Assembly: GCA_029961105.1 (NCBI GenBank)
Contig: JASBVO010000028.1
Location: 55,417 to 119,416, forward strand
DNA from: Micrococcus sp.
GTDB lineage: Bacteria; Actinomycetota; Actinomycetes; Actinomycetales; Micrococcaceae
Length of the DNA: 64,000 nucleotides
Reading direction: 5' to 3'
The notes beneath the pieces are model-generated. The model saw only the letters and a program-made list of their open reading frames with translations. It searched no databases and was not told the origin of the DNA. Each line of letters begins with the position of its first letter. Position 1 is the first letter of the stretch. This document shows, piece after piece, positions 21,951 to 30,282 of this stretch. A program made the position numbers and the translations under genes.

Positions 21951-22267
21951 GCTGGTAAGCTTGTCACAGACCAGCTGGTCCGCTGGCCATTCCCGCACGG
22001 GACGGCCCGCGGTCATCCAGTCATCGAAGTGGAGGCCATCTCCCACCCGCGTCAGCAGGAAGTCCGGATTCCGGGCCGAGTTGCCGGGTCACCGGTCCGG
22101 CGGTCCCCTCAGGGCTGCCGTGCCGATCGGTCCGCGGGATTATCCGCGGGTCAGGGCCTCCGTCTGCGTTGAGCACGGGGGCCTTTGTCGTCTCCGGACC
22201 CGGCGCAGGGGACCGAGCCGGGACGGCGGACCCGAACCCGAGGAATCCAGACCACAGGAGTTGCAAG
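21951..22267. other. infC upstream region
   Basis: 317 bp between the divergent DUF1844 gene and infC. It holds a perfect palindrome GACCAGCTGGTC at 21969-21980 and the infC ribosome site at its right end. No clear promoter hexamers or known riboswitch were recognised; the infC mRNA leader probably starts here. Confidence 0.4.
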
Positions 22268-22270
22268 ATT
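22256..22270 (+). promoter_or_regulatory. Ribosome site and AUU start of infC
   Basis: AGGAG at 22256-22260, then 7 nt, then ATT. This decides the infC start and implies IF-3-dependent discrimination of the start codon, as known in E. coli. Confidence 0.8.
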
Positions 22271-23347
22271 AGCGAGCCAAGAATCAACGAACGGATCCGC
22301 GTGCCCGAGGTGCGCCTGGTCGGCCCCCAGGGCGAACAGGTCGGAATTGTGCGCATCGAGGATGCGCTGCGACTTGCCACCGAGGCCGATCTGGACCTGG
22401 TTGAGGTGGCCCCGACGGCGAAGCCGCCGGTCTGCAAGCTCATGGACTTCGGCAAGTGGAAGTACGAGGCTGCCGTCAAGGCCCGTGAGGCACGGAAGAA
22501 CCAGACCAACACGGTGCTGAAGGAAGTCCGCTTCCGGCTGAAGATCGACACCCACGACTACGAGACCAAGGTCGGCCATGCCCGGAAGTTCCTCACCGCC
22601 GGGGACAAGGTCAAGGCCATGATTCAGTTCCGCGGCCGCGAGCAGCAGCGTCCGGAACTGGGCATCCGCCTGCTGGAGAAGTTCGCGGCCGATGTCGCCG
22701 ATGTCGGCAGCGTCGAGTCGACTCCCCGGCAGGACGGCCGCAACATGGTCATGGTCGTCGGGCCGGTGAAGAACAAGGCCGAGGCTCGCGCCGAGGCCCG
22801 TAAGAACCAGCAGCAGGAAGGCAGCAAGCCCGAGCGCGTCGGCTCGCGTCGTGAGGTCGCAGCCCGTGAGGCCAAGACCAAGGTGGCGGCAGACACCTCG
22901 TCCGCTCCGCTGGCCAGCTCGATGGCGGATGCGATGCCCGAGCAGCTGAAGAAGATGGCCCAGGCCGGTTCGTCTGCTGCGGCACCGGCGTCCGCCGCGG
23001 CGAAGCCGGTGACCGAGGCGGCAGCGGCTCCGGCCGCGACCCAGCCCGCGGAAGGCAGGCCGGCGGCAGCAAAGCCTGCGGCAGCCAAGCCGGCAACGGC
23101 TCCGGCGGCAGCCAACCCTGCGGCGGCCAAGCCGGCAACGGCTCCGGCGGCAGCAAAGCCTGCGGCGGCCAAGCCGGCAACGGCTCCGGCGGCAGCCAAG
23201 CCGGCGGCAGCCAAGCCTGCTCCCAAGCCGGCCTCCGGCGGCACGGCGGCCCCCAAGCCGGCGATGCCGAAGCCCGGAGTGCCCAAGCCGGCGCCCAAGC
23301 CCGGTGGGGCCCCGAAGCCCGGCCCCAAGCCGGGCGGCAGGAAGTAA
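22268..23347 (+). CDS. infC: Translation initiation factor IF-3 with long C-terminal tail
   Basis: I place the start at the ATT of 22268-22270 ([19 protein letters not shown]), which has an AGGAG (22256-22260) seven bases upstream; AUU starts are the known mark of infC and underlie IF-3 autoregulation. The frame is open further upstream, but no normal start has a ribosome site. The IF-3 core covers about residues 1-180. The remaining ~180 residues are an Ala/Lys/Pro-rich tail with four tandem 14-residue repeats ([14 protein letters not shown]), so the product is 359 residues, twice the usual size. First gene of infC-rpmI-rplT. Confidence 0.93.
   Translation: MSEPRINERIRVPEVRLVGPQGEQVGIVRIEDALRLATEADLDLVEVAPTAKPPVCKLMDFGKWKYEAAVKAREARKNQTNTVLKEVRFRLKIDTHDYETKVGHARKFLTAGDKVKAMIQFRGREQQRPELGIRLLEKFAADVADVGSVESTPRQDGRNMVMVVGPVKNKAEARAEARKNQQQEGSKPERVGSRREVAAREAKTKVAADTSSAPLASSMADAMPEQLKKMAQAGSSAAAPASAAAKPVTEAAAAPAATQPAEGRPAAAKPAAAKPATAPAAANPAAAKPATAPAAAKPAAAKPATAPAAAKPAAAKPAPKPASGGTAAPKPAMPKPGVPKPAPKPGGAPKPGPKPGGRK
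23063..23230 (+). repeat. Four tandem 42-bp repeats in infC
   Basis: Four in-frame copies of 42 bp (23063-23104, 23105-23146, 23147-23188, 23189-23230), each encoding a version of [14 protein letters not shown]; the last copy diverges at its end. Likely variable in copy number between strains. Confidence 0.85.
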
Positions 23348-23466
23348 GGCCGGCACCACCCTTTCGGCCCGGCATCCCGGACCGTCCAGATCGGCCCCGT
23401 GCACGGCGGGGCCCATGCAGCACTGTTCGCTCCGGCGGACAGCCAACACGAAGGAGAACGGCAGCC

Positions 23467-23661
23467 ATGCCGAAGATGAAGACCCACAGCGGGGCCAAGA
23501 AGCGCTTCCGCGTGACCGGTTCCGGCAAGCTGATGCGTCAGCAGGCCAACCGCCGCCACTACCTGGAGCACAAGCCCTCCACCCTGACGCGGCGCCTGGC
23601 CAGCGACCAGCTGGTCTCCAAGTCCAGCGTCAAGACCATCAAGCGGATGCTCGGCATCTGA
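23467..23661 (+). CDS. rpmI: 50S ribosomal protein L35
   Basis: 64 residues, highly basic, beginning [21 protein letters not shown], the L35 signature. AAGGAGAA ribosome site upstream. Lies between infC and rplT in the usual order. Confidence 0.97.
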   Translation: MPKMKTHSGAKKRFRVTGSGKLMRQQANRRHYLEHKPSTLTRRLASDQLVSKSSVKTIKRMLGI

Positions 23662-23746
23662 GAACCCCGCGGCCTGACCGGCCGCAATCCAGCCAGCCGC
23701 CGCGCATCGACCTGCGCGGACGGCATCGATTCGAAGGAGTACGCAC

Positions 23747-24133
23747 GTGGCACGTGTGAAGCGGGCTGTCAATGCCCACAAGAAGCGCCGGGTGGTCCTT
23801 GACCGCGCCTCCGGTTACCGCGGTCAGCGTTCCCGCCTCTACCGCAAGGCCAAGGAACAGCTGCTGCACTCGTACGTCTACAACTACCAGCACCGCAAGA
23901 AGCGCAAGGGCGACTTCCGCCGGCTGTGGATCACCCGCATCAACGCCGCTGCCCGCGCCAACGGCATGACCTACAACCGGTTCATGCAGGGCCTGAAGCT
24001 GGCCGGCATCGAGGTGGACCGCCGCATGCTCGCCGAGCTGGCCGTGTCCGACTCCGCCGCCTTCGCCGCCTTGGTGACCGCGGCCCGCGAGGCGCTTCCC
24101 GCGGACGTCAACGCCCCGGTTGCCGCGAAGTAA
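23747..24133 (+). CDS. rplT: 50S ribosomal protein L20
   Basis: 128 residues, GTG start after GAAGGAG, beginning [23 protein letters not shown] with [22 protein letters not shown] in the middle, diagnostic of L20. L20 organises early 50S assembly and in some bacteria represses this operon. The last ~10 residues are an Ala-rich extension. Confidence 0.97.
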   Translation: MARVKRAVNAHKKRRVVLDRASGYRGQRSRLYRKAKEQLLHSYVYNYQHRKKRKGDFRRLWITRINAAARANGMTYNRFMQGLKLAGIEVDRRMLAELAVSDSAAFAALVTAAREALPADVNAPVAAK

Positions 24134-24191
24134 GCACGCCGGAGCCCGTTCGCCGGGCGCGGCATCGCCCGCCCCACCGCGACAGGACACC

Positions 24192-25076
24192 ATGAACGAG
24201 CGCCCTGACCAGGACGTGATGACCAACCCCCGGGCGGACCGGGTGCGCAAGGTCGCACGCCTGGCGGGGCGCTCGTCGCGTCAGAGGGAGGGCCTGTTCC
24301 TCGCCGAGGGGCCCCAGCCGGCCCGGGAGGCGCTGCGCGCCCACCTGGGCCTGCTCGAATCGCCCCCGTGGACCCCGGGGCGCGTCGTGGACGCGGTGTA
24401 CGTCTCCACCGGCCTTGCCGAGCGGCACCCGGACCTGGCCGGCCTGGTCGGTGACGCAGTCCGTGCGGGCGTACCGGTGCGCCAGACCAGCGACGAGGTC
24501 CTGACCGCCATGGGCGACGCGGTGACCGGACAGGACATCCTGGCCGTGTGCCGGGTCCCGGAGTCGTCGGTGGAGGCGGTCCTCGGCCGCCTGCCGGACC
24601 AGCCGCGGCTGGCGGCCGTGCTCTGCCGCGTCCAGGACCCGGGCAATGCCGGGACCATCCTGCGGGCCGCCGATGCCGCCGGGGCCGACGTCGTGGTGTT
24701 CACCGCCGGGTCGGTGGACCTGTTCAACCCCAAGGTGGTCCGCTCCACCGCAGGATCCCTGTTCCACCTGCCGGTCGTGACCGGGGCGGAGCTGTCCGCG
24801 GCAACCGGCGTGCTGTCGGGGCGCGGCGTGCAGGTGCTGGCCGCCGACGGCTACGGCACCGTGGTCCTGGACCGTCCACCGTCTGGACTGCTCCAGCGGC
24901 CCACCGCCTGGCTGTTCGGCAACGAGGCGCAGGGACTGTCGGCCGACGAGCTGTCCCTGGCCTCAGAACGGGTGGCGGTGCCCCTGTACGGCAGGGCGGA
25001 ATCGCTGAACGTCGCCACGGCGGCCACCGTGTGCCTCTACGCCTCGGCCATGGCCCAGCAGGGGGCCCGGCACTGA
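24192..25076 (+). CDS. SpoU/TrmH-family RNA 2'-O-methyltransferase
   Basis: 294 residues from the ATG at 24192 (MNERPDQDVM). The N-terminal substrate-binding domain is followed by the SPOUT knot with its three motifs: NAGTILRAADAAGAD, LFGNEAQGLS and VPLYGRAESLNVATAATVCLY. Similar proteins are TsnR or 23S rRNA methyltransferases. It lies 58 bp after rplT, the standard actinobacterial order before pheST, suggesting an rRNA target. Ends at a perfect hairpin terminator. Confidence 0.88.
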   Translation: MNERPDQDVMTNPRADRVRKVARLAGRSSRQREGLFLAEGPQPAREALRAHLGLLESPPWTPGRVVDAVYVSTGLAERHPDLAGLVGDAVRAGVPVRQTSDEVLTAMGDAVTGQDILAVCRVPESSVEAVLGRLPDQPRLAAVLCRVQDPGNAGTILRAADAAGADVVVFTAGSVDLFNPKVVRSTAGSLFHLPVVTGAELSAATGVLSGRGVQVLAADGYGTVVLDRPPSGLLQRPTAWLFGNEAQGLSADELSLASERVAVPLYGRAESLNVATAATVCLYASAMAQQGARH

Positions 25077-25091
25077 TTCACCCGGCGTGGG

Positions 25092-25129
25092 CACGACGAG
25101 GGGCGCCCCGCGGGGCGCCCCTCGTCGTG
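25092..25129. terminator. Terminator after SpoU methyltransferase
   Basis: Perfect 18-bp stem CACGACGAGGGGCGCCCC with its complement and a 2-nt centre, between convergent genes, so it may act in both directions. Confidence 0.8.
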
Positions 25130-25152
25130 AGGCCGATGGTCCTTCTGGCGGT

Positions 25153-25425
25153 TCAGACCCTCGTGCCGCGTCGGCGGGTGATGGCCTGCCAGATGAACGC
25201 GACGATGATGCCGCCGATGATGGCGAAGACCCAGGTCCAGAAGCTGAAGAAGCTCTCGTTGAGGTCGAGGCCGAACAGTGCTCCGCCGATCCAGCCGCCG
25301 ATGATGGCACCGAGGATACCGGTGAGCAGGGCGCCGAGCCAGCCGCCGCCCTGGTCACCGGGCAGGATCAGGCGCGCAATGGCACCTGCGACGAGGCCCA
25401 TGATGATCCAGCTGATGATGCTCAT
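25153..25425 (-). CDS. GlsB/YeaQ/YmgE family membrane protein
   Basis: 90 residues from the ATG at 25425 with GGGGAA upstream. Three hydrophobic segments with the Gly-rich LGALLTGILGAIIGGWIGG core define the transglycosylase-associated/GlsB family of small stress-response membrane proteins. The family's biochemical role is not established. The longer minus-strand frame upstream is a shadow of the MFS gene. Confidence 0.88.
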   Translation of the reverse strand: MSIISWIIMGLVAGAIARLILPGDQGGGWLGALLTGILGAIIGGWIGGALFGLDLNESFFSFWTWVFAIIGGIIVAFIWQAITRRRGTRV

Positions 25426-25595
25426 GATGTGTTCCCCTTCGTGCTCGTAGAGCTGTCTGCTGACAGGGACAGTGTCAGCCTTGGTGCGGGGACCCGTCCA
25501 CGGTTGGCGGACGGTGCCGTGTGCGGTCCCGGCCTCCCGCCGTGACAGGTCCTGCCGGGGGCGGGGGCGCCCACGAGGAGCACCATCATCCGCAG

Positions 25596-26801
25596 TCAGG
25601 CGTGGCAGACACCACCGCGCGGCCGCAACAGCAGCAGGGACAGCACGCACCCGACGGCGGCCAGCCCGGCCCCGGCGCCGGCCGGCACCTGCAGCCCGGC
25701 ACCGGCCGAGATGACCGCCGCGCCCACCCAGGCGCCCATGGCGTTGGCCAGGTTGAGGGCCGAGTGGTTCAGTGCCCCGGACAGCTGCGGGGCGTGGGGG
25801 GCGGCGTCCACGAGCAGCACCTGCAGGGAGGGCACCAGGGCGGAGGCTGCGGTGGCGGCGGCCAGCAGCGGGACCAGGGAGAGCACCCACCACGGGGCAG
25901 TGACGCTGAAGGCCGCCAGGGCCACGGCCACGATCCCCAGCATCCACTGCAAGGTGCGGGTGGCTGAGCGGTCGGACCAGGTCCCGCCCAGCAGGGTACC
26001 GGCCACCATGCCGAGGCCGTAGAGGGCCATGATGACCGGGACCAACCGTTCCGGCAGGCCGCCGACCTCCACGAAGACCGGCGCGATGTAGGTGTACAGC
26101 GCGAACATGCCCGCGAAGCCGATGGTGCCGACCAGCACGGCCCGCCACAGGGCACCAGACCGCAGGGCGGTCAGCTCGCGGCGCACGGAGGTCCCGGCGG
26201 GCGCCGGGATCGACGGGACCAGCCAGGCGACGGCGGCGATCGTGGCGGCGCCGAAGAGACCGGTGACGATGAACATCCACCGCCATCCGGCGCTCTGGCC
26301 GAGCCAGGTGGCCAGGGGCACGCCCAGCAGGTTCGCGACGGACAGGCCCGCCATCACCCAGGCGGTGGCCTGGCCGCGGCGGGCCGGACCGGCCAGGTGT
26401 GCCGCCGCGAGGGCCGCGGCCGAGAAGTAGGCACCGTGGGGAAGTCCGGAGATGAAGCGGGCCACGAGCATGGTGCCGAAGTCCGGGGCCAGCAGGCTCG
26501 CGGCGTGGCCGGCGACGAACAGCACCATGAGGACGAGCGCCGAGACCTTCCGGTCGAGGCGGGCCAGGCCGGCGGCCAGCAGGGGCGCGCCGACCACGAC
26601 GCCGAGCGCGTAGGCCGAGATCAGGATGCCGCCGGCGGGAAGGTCCACGCCGAGGTCCGCCACCGCCTGGGGCAGGAGCCCCATGATCGCGAACTCGGTG
26701 GTGCCGATGGCGAACCCGCCGAGGGCCAGCGCGAGGATTCCCGGCAGGATGCGGCGGGACCGGACAGGCGTGGCTGGAGGGGAGGCGGCAAGGGATGGCA
26801 C
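25596..26801 (-). CDS. MFS transporter, DHA1 family
   Basis: 401 residues with about twelve transmembrane segments. GGFAIGTTEFAIMGLLPQ at the first helix and LARLDRKVSALV in the 2-3 loop fit the DHA1 drug/sugar efflux family (AraJ/Cml-like). Substrate cannot be told from sequence. Start GTG at 26801, with a TAGGCT hexamer 6 nt upstream, suggesting a leaderless message. Divergent from the NUDIX gene. Confidence 0.85.
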   Translation of the reverse strand: MPSLAASPPATPVRSRRILPGILALALGGFAIGTTEFAIMGLLPQAVADLGVDLPAGGILISAYALGVVVGAPLLAAGLARLDRKVSALVLMVLFVAGHAASLLAPDFGTMLVARFISGLPHGAYFSAAALAAAHLAGPARRGQATAWVMAGLSVANLLGVPLATWLGQSAGWRWMFIVTGLFGAATIAAVAWLVPSIPAPAGTSVRRELTALRSGALWRAVLVGTIGFAGMFALYTYIAPVFVEVGGLPERLVPVIMALYGLGMVAGTLLGGTWSDRSATRTLQWMLGIVAVALAAFSVTAPWWVLSLVPLLAAATAASALVPSLQVLLVDAAPHAPQLSGALNHSALNLANAMGAWVGAAVISAGAGLQVPAGAGAGLAAVGCVLSLLLLRPRGGVCHA

Positions 26802-26852
26802 CGCCCCAGCCTACGGGCCGGGCCGCGGCCGGACCGGCCTAGGATCATGACC

Positions 26853-27329
26853 ATGACTGAACTCACGTCGACGCCCGGCCCGGCCGTTCCCCGGGGGGAG
26901 CAGTCCAGCGGTCCGCGTCCCGTCGTGGGTGCGGCGGTGCTGGACCGGATGGACGGTCCCACGCGCCTGCTGGTGGGGCGGCGCAGCTCGCCGGAGAGCC
27001 TGGCCGGCCTCTGGGAGTTCCCGGGCGGGAAGGTCGAACCCGGCGAGGAGTCCCGGTCCGCGTTGCGGCGGGAGGTCCGGGAGGAGCTGGGCGTGGACAT
27101 CCGGGTGGACCGGGAGGTGGAGGCCGGCCACCCCGAGGGCTGGCTGCTGGGCAACGGGGCCAGGATGCGGGTGTTCACGGCGGTCATCGTCCACGGCGAG
27201 GCCCGACCGCTGCAGGACCACGACCTGCTCGAGTGGCGGGAACTGGACCGCGACCGGCTCCAGGACCTCGAATGGATCCCCGCCGACCGCCCGATCGTCG
27301 ACGCGCTGGTGGAGATGCTGCGCGGCTGA
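26853..27329 (+). CDS. NUDIX hydrolase, MutT-like
   Basis: 158 residues. The complete Nudix box is present (GGKVEPGEESRSALRREVREELGVDI region, G-X5-E-X7-REVREELG-V), preceded by LAGLWEFPGG, typical of MutT-type (deoxy)nucleoside triphosphate pyrophosphatases that clear oxidised nucleotides. Start is the ATG at 26853; another ATG is at 26847. TAGGAT lies 7 nt before 26853 and may be a -10 element of a leaderless transcript. The frame is open far upstream (to 26397), but that part is a shadow of the MFS gene. Confidence 0.88.
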   Translation: MTELTSTPGPAVPRGEQSSGPRPVVGAAVLDRMDGPTRLLVGRRSSPESLAGLWEFPGGKVEPGEESRSALRREVREELGVDIRVDREVEAGHPEGWLLGNGARMRVFTAVIVHGEARPLQDHDLLEWRELDRDRLQDLEWIPADRPIVDALVEMLRG

Positions 27330-27331
27330 CC

Positions 27332-28426
27332 TCAGAACAACGCCGGCTGGGGTGCCCGCTGGAGTCCTGGCCGTGGCGCTGCCGCGGGCGGCGGCACGGT
27401 GGTCCGGGCCTGGCTGTCACCGTCCGCCGCGGTGATCCGGTGTGCTCCGCGGTGGTCCAGGCCGTGACGGCGGGCGGCTGCGGTGGCGCGGCGCCCCAGG
27501 GCCTTGCGGTAGGACGGGGCCGCGTACGAGCCCCGGGCGTAGAGGGTGCGGTAGCCCTCGAGCAGCTCCGGGTGTTCGCCGGCGATCCAGTCCAGGTACC
27601 ACTGACGGGCGCCGGGCCGCAGGTGCAGGGCGCCGGCCAGCACCGACCGGGCCCCGGCACCGGCCAGGGCCCTCATGAGTTCCTCCAGGTGCCGGTCGGT
27701 GTCCGTCAGCCACGGCAGCAGCGGCATGGCCATGACGGTCACCTCGGCACCGGCCGAGGCGAGTCTCTCGATCAGCCGCAGGCGCGCCGCCGGGCTCGGC
27801 GTCCCCGGTTCGACCCGCTGCGCGAGGCCGGCATCGAGCATCGCCAGGGACACGGACACCTGTACGGGCACCTGGCGCGCGGCCGCGGACAGCAGGTCCA
27901 GGTCCCGGCCCAGCAGGGTGCCCTTGGTCAGGATGGAGAACGGCGTCCCGGTCTCGGCCAGGGCGGTGATGATGCCGGGCATCAGCCGGTAGCGGCCCTC
28001 GGCCCGCTGGTACGGGTCGGTGTTCGTGCCCAGCGCCACCAGCTCGCGCGTCCATCCGGGCCGGCCCAGTTCGCGGCGCAGCAACTCCGGTGTGTTCACC
28101 TTCACCACGATCTGCTGGTCGAAGTCGGCCCCGGGGTTGAAGTCGAGGTATTCGTGGGTGCTGCGGGCATAGCAGTACCGGCAGGCATGGGTACAGCCGC
28201 GGTAGGGATTCACCGTCCAGCGGAAGGGCATGGGGGAGGAGTCAGGGACCCGGTTCAGGGCCGACTTGGCCACGACCTCATGGAAGGTGACGCCGGCGAA
28301 GTCCGGGGTGGTGATGGAACGCTGCAGGCCGGAGAGCGGCAGCAGGGCGGCGGGCGCGGCCGGAGTGCCGCCGTCGTCCTGACCGGTTCCGTCTCCGGCC
28401 TGCAGTGCCTGCGCTTCCCATCGCAT
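27332..28426 (-). CDS. Rv2578c-family radical SAM protein
   Basis: 364 residues from the ATG at 28426 (MRWEAQALQAGDG), the usual family start. The radical SAM cluster motif is CTHACRYC (C-X3-C-X2-C), embedded in WTVNPYRGCTHACRYCYARS, as in SplB-like and Rv2578c proteins. It should bind a [4Fe-4S] cluster and S-adenosylmethionine; substrate unknown. A near-perfect SOS box lies 7 bp upstream of the start, pointing to DNA-damage induction and a possible DNA-repair role. Converges on the NUDIX gene with 2 bp between stops. Confidence 0.88.
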   Translation of the reverse strand: MRWEAQALQAGDGTGQDDGGTPAAPAALLPLSGLQRSITTPDFAGVTFHEVVAKSALNRVPDSSPMPFRWTVNPYRGCTHACRYCYARSTHEYLDFNPGADFDQQIVVKVNTPELLRRELGRPGWTRELVALGTNTDPYQRAEGRYRLMPGIITALAETGTPFSILTKGTLLGRDLDLLSAAARQVPVQVSVSLAMLDAGLAQRVEPGTPSPAARLRLIERLASAGAEVTVMAMPLLPWLTDTDRHLEELMRALAGAGARSVLAGALHLRPGARQWYLDWIAGEHPELLEGYRTLYARGSYAAPSYRKALGRRATAAARRHGLDHRGAHRITAADGDSQARTTVPPPAAAPRPGLQRAPQPALF

Positions 28427-28433
28427 GGCACCG

Positions 28434-28453
28434 ATTAGAACACATGTTCTAAT
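28434..28453 (-). promoter_or_regulatory. LexA (SOS) box
   Basis: ATTAGAAC-ACAT-GTTCTAAT: 8-bp perfect inverted arms containing GAAC-N4-GTTC, the LexA operator core of Gram-positive bacteria and mycobacteria. It is 7 bp upstream of the radical SAM start codon, where LexA binding would block transcription. Confidence 0.8.
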
Positions 28454-28603
28454 CCGGGTGCAAGGCACGACACGTCCGCCGGGCCACGCCGTCCGGGCCG
28501 TGCCCCACCCGTCTGACCAGCGCGATCGCCTCCTGCCGGCCGGCGGGAGAGGCCGTGGCCGCGGGCTCCGTCCCCGCGGCGGAGCCGACCCTGCCGGCGG
28601 GTG

Positions 28604-29059
28604 TCAGGCTGAGGCGCGCGGCCAGCGGACGGGCCGCTCGCGGTATCCGCCGGCCGTCAGCCCCGCGTGGCGCTCGAAGACGTTGCGGGAGGCGGTGTCC
28701 CCGGTGCGCAGCAAGGACCAGCCGGCCGCCACCGCGTACAGCACCAGGAACGGCACGCCGGCGCACCAGGCGTACTGGGTGGCGTGCCGGGCCTCATGGG
28801 CCAGGAGCCGCGGCGTGATGGGCGTGTGCGGCCGGAAGAACACGACGTTGCCCACCGTGAACGCCCCGCCGTCCGGGACGGGCCACCGGTACCCGGTGGC
28901 CAGCAGCAGCCCCAGCGGCCCCCGCTCGACGGCGCACCCGGAGGCCAGGGCCAGGACCAGTCCCAGGGGCGTCGTCAGGTTCACCGCGTTCCATATCCTG
29001 CGCAGCGCCGGGCCGGCCGGCAACCGGGCCGGCCGGCGTCGGGAAGGGTGTTCGGGCAT
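28604..29059 (-). CDS. Small HExxH membrane protein
   Basis: 151 residues from the ATG at 29059 (MPEHPSRRRPARLP), with GGAAGG as ribosome site. It has a hydrophobic segment near residues 30-48, a metal-binding motif HEARH followed by ATQYAW, and another hydrophobic segment (VPFLVLYAVAAGW). The HExxH in this context resembles small DUF4157-like putative metalloproteases. No third zinc ligand can be named with confidence, so activity is uncertain. TAGGCT is 7 nt before the ATG. Confidence 0.65.
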   Translation of the reverse strand: MPEHPSRRRPARLPAGPALRRIWNAVNLTTPLGLVLALASGCAVERGPLGLLLATGYRWPVPDGGAFTVGNVVFFRPHTPITPRLLAHEARHATQYAWCAGVPFLVLYAVAAGWSLLRTGDTASRNVFERHAGLTAGGYRERPVRWPRASA

Positions 29060-29151
29060 GCCTTCCAGCCTAGGTGCACCAGTCAGTCCACTAGACTGGC
29101 CGGGGCCTCCCGACGGGTGGCCCCACCCGCGCCCCACCCACCGCAGCATGA

Positions 29152-30276
<1,125 letters not shown>

Positions 30277-30282
30277 TCACCC

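Noticed and set aside
26397..26852. Long N-terminal extension of the NUDIX protein
   Set aside because: This stretch is the complement of the MFS gene and is rich in Gly/Arg/Glu without structure.
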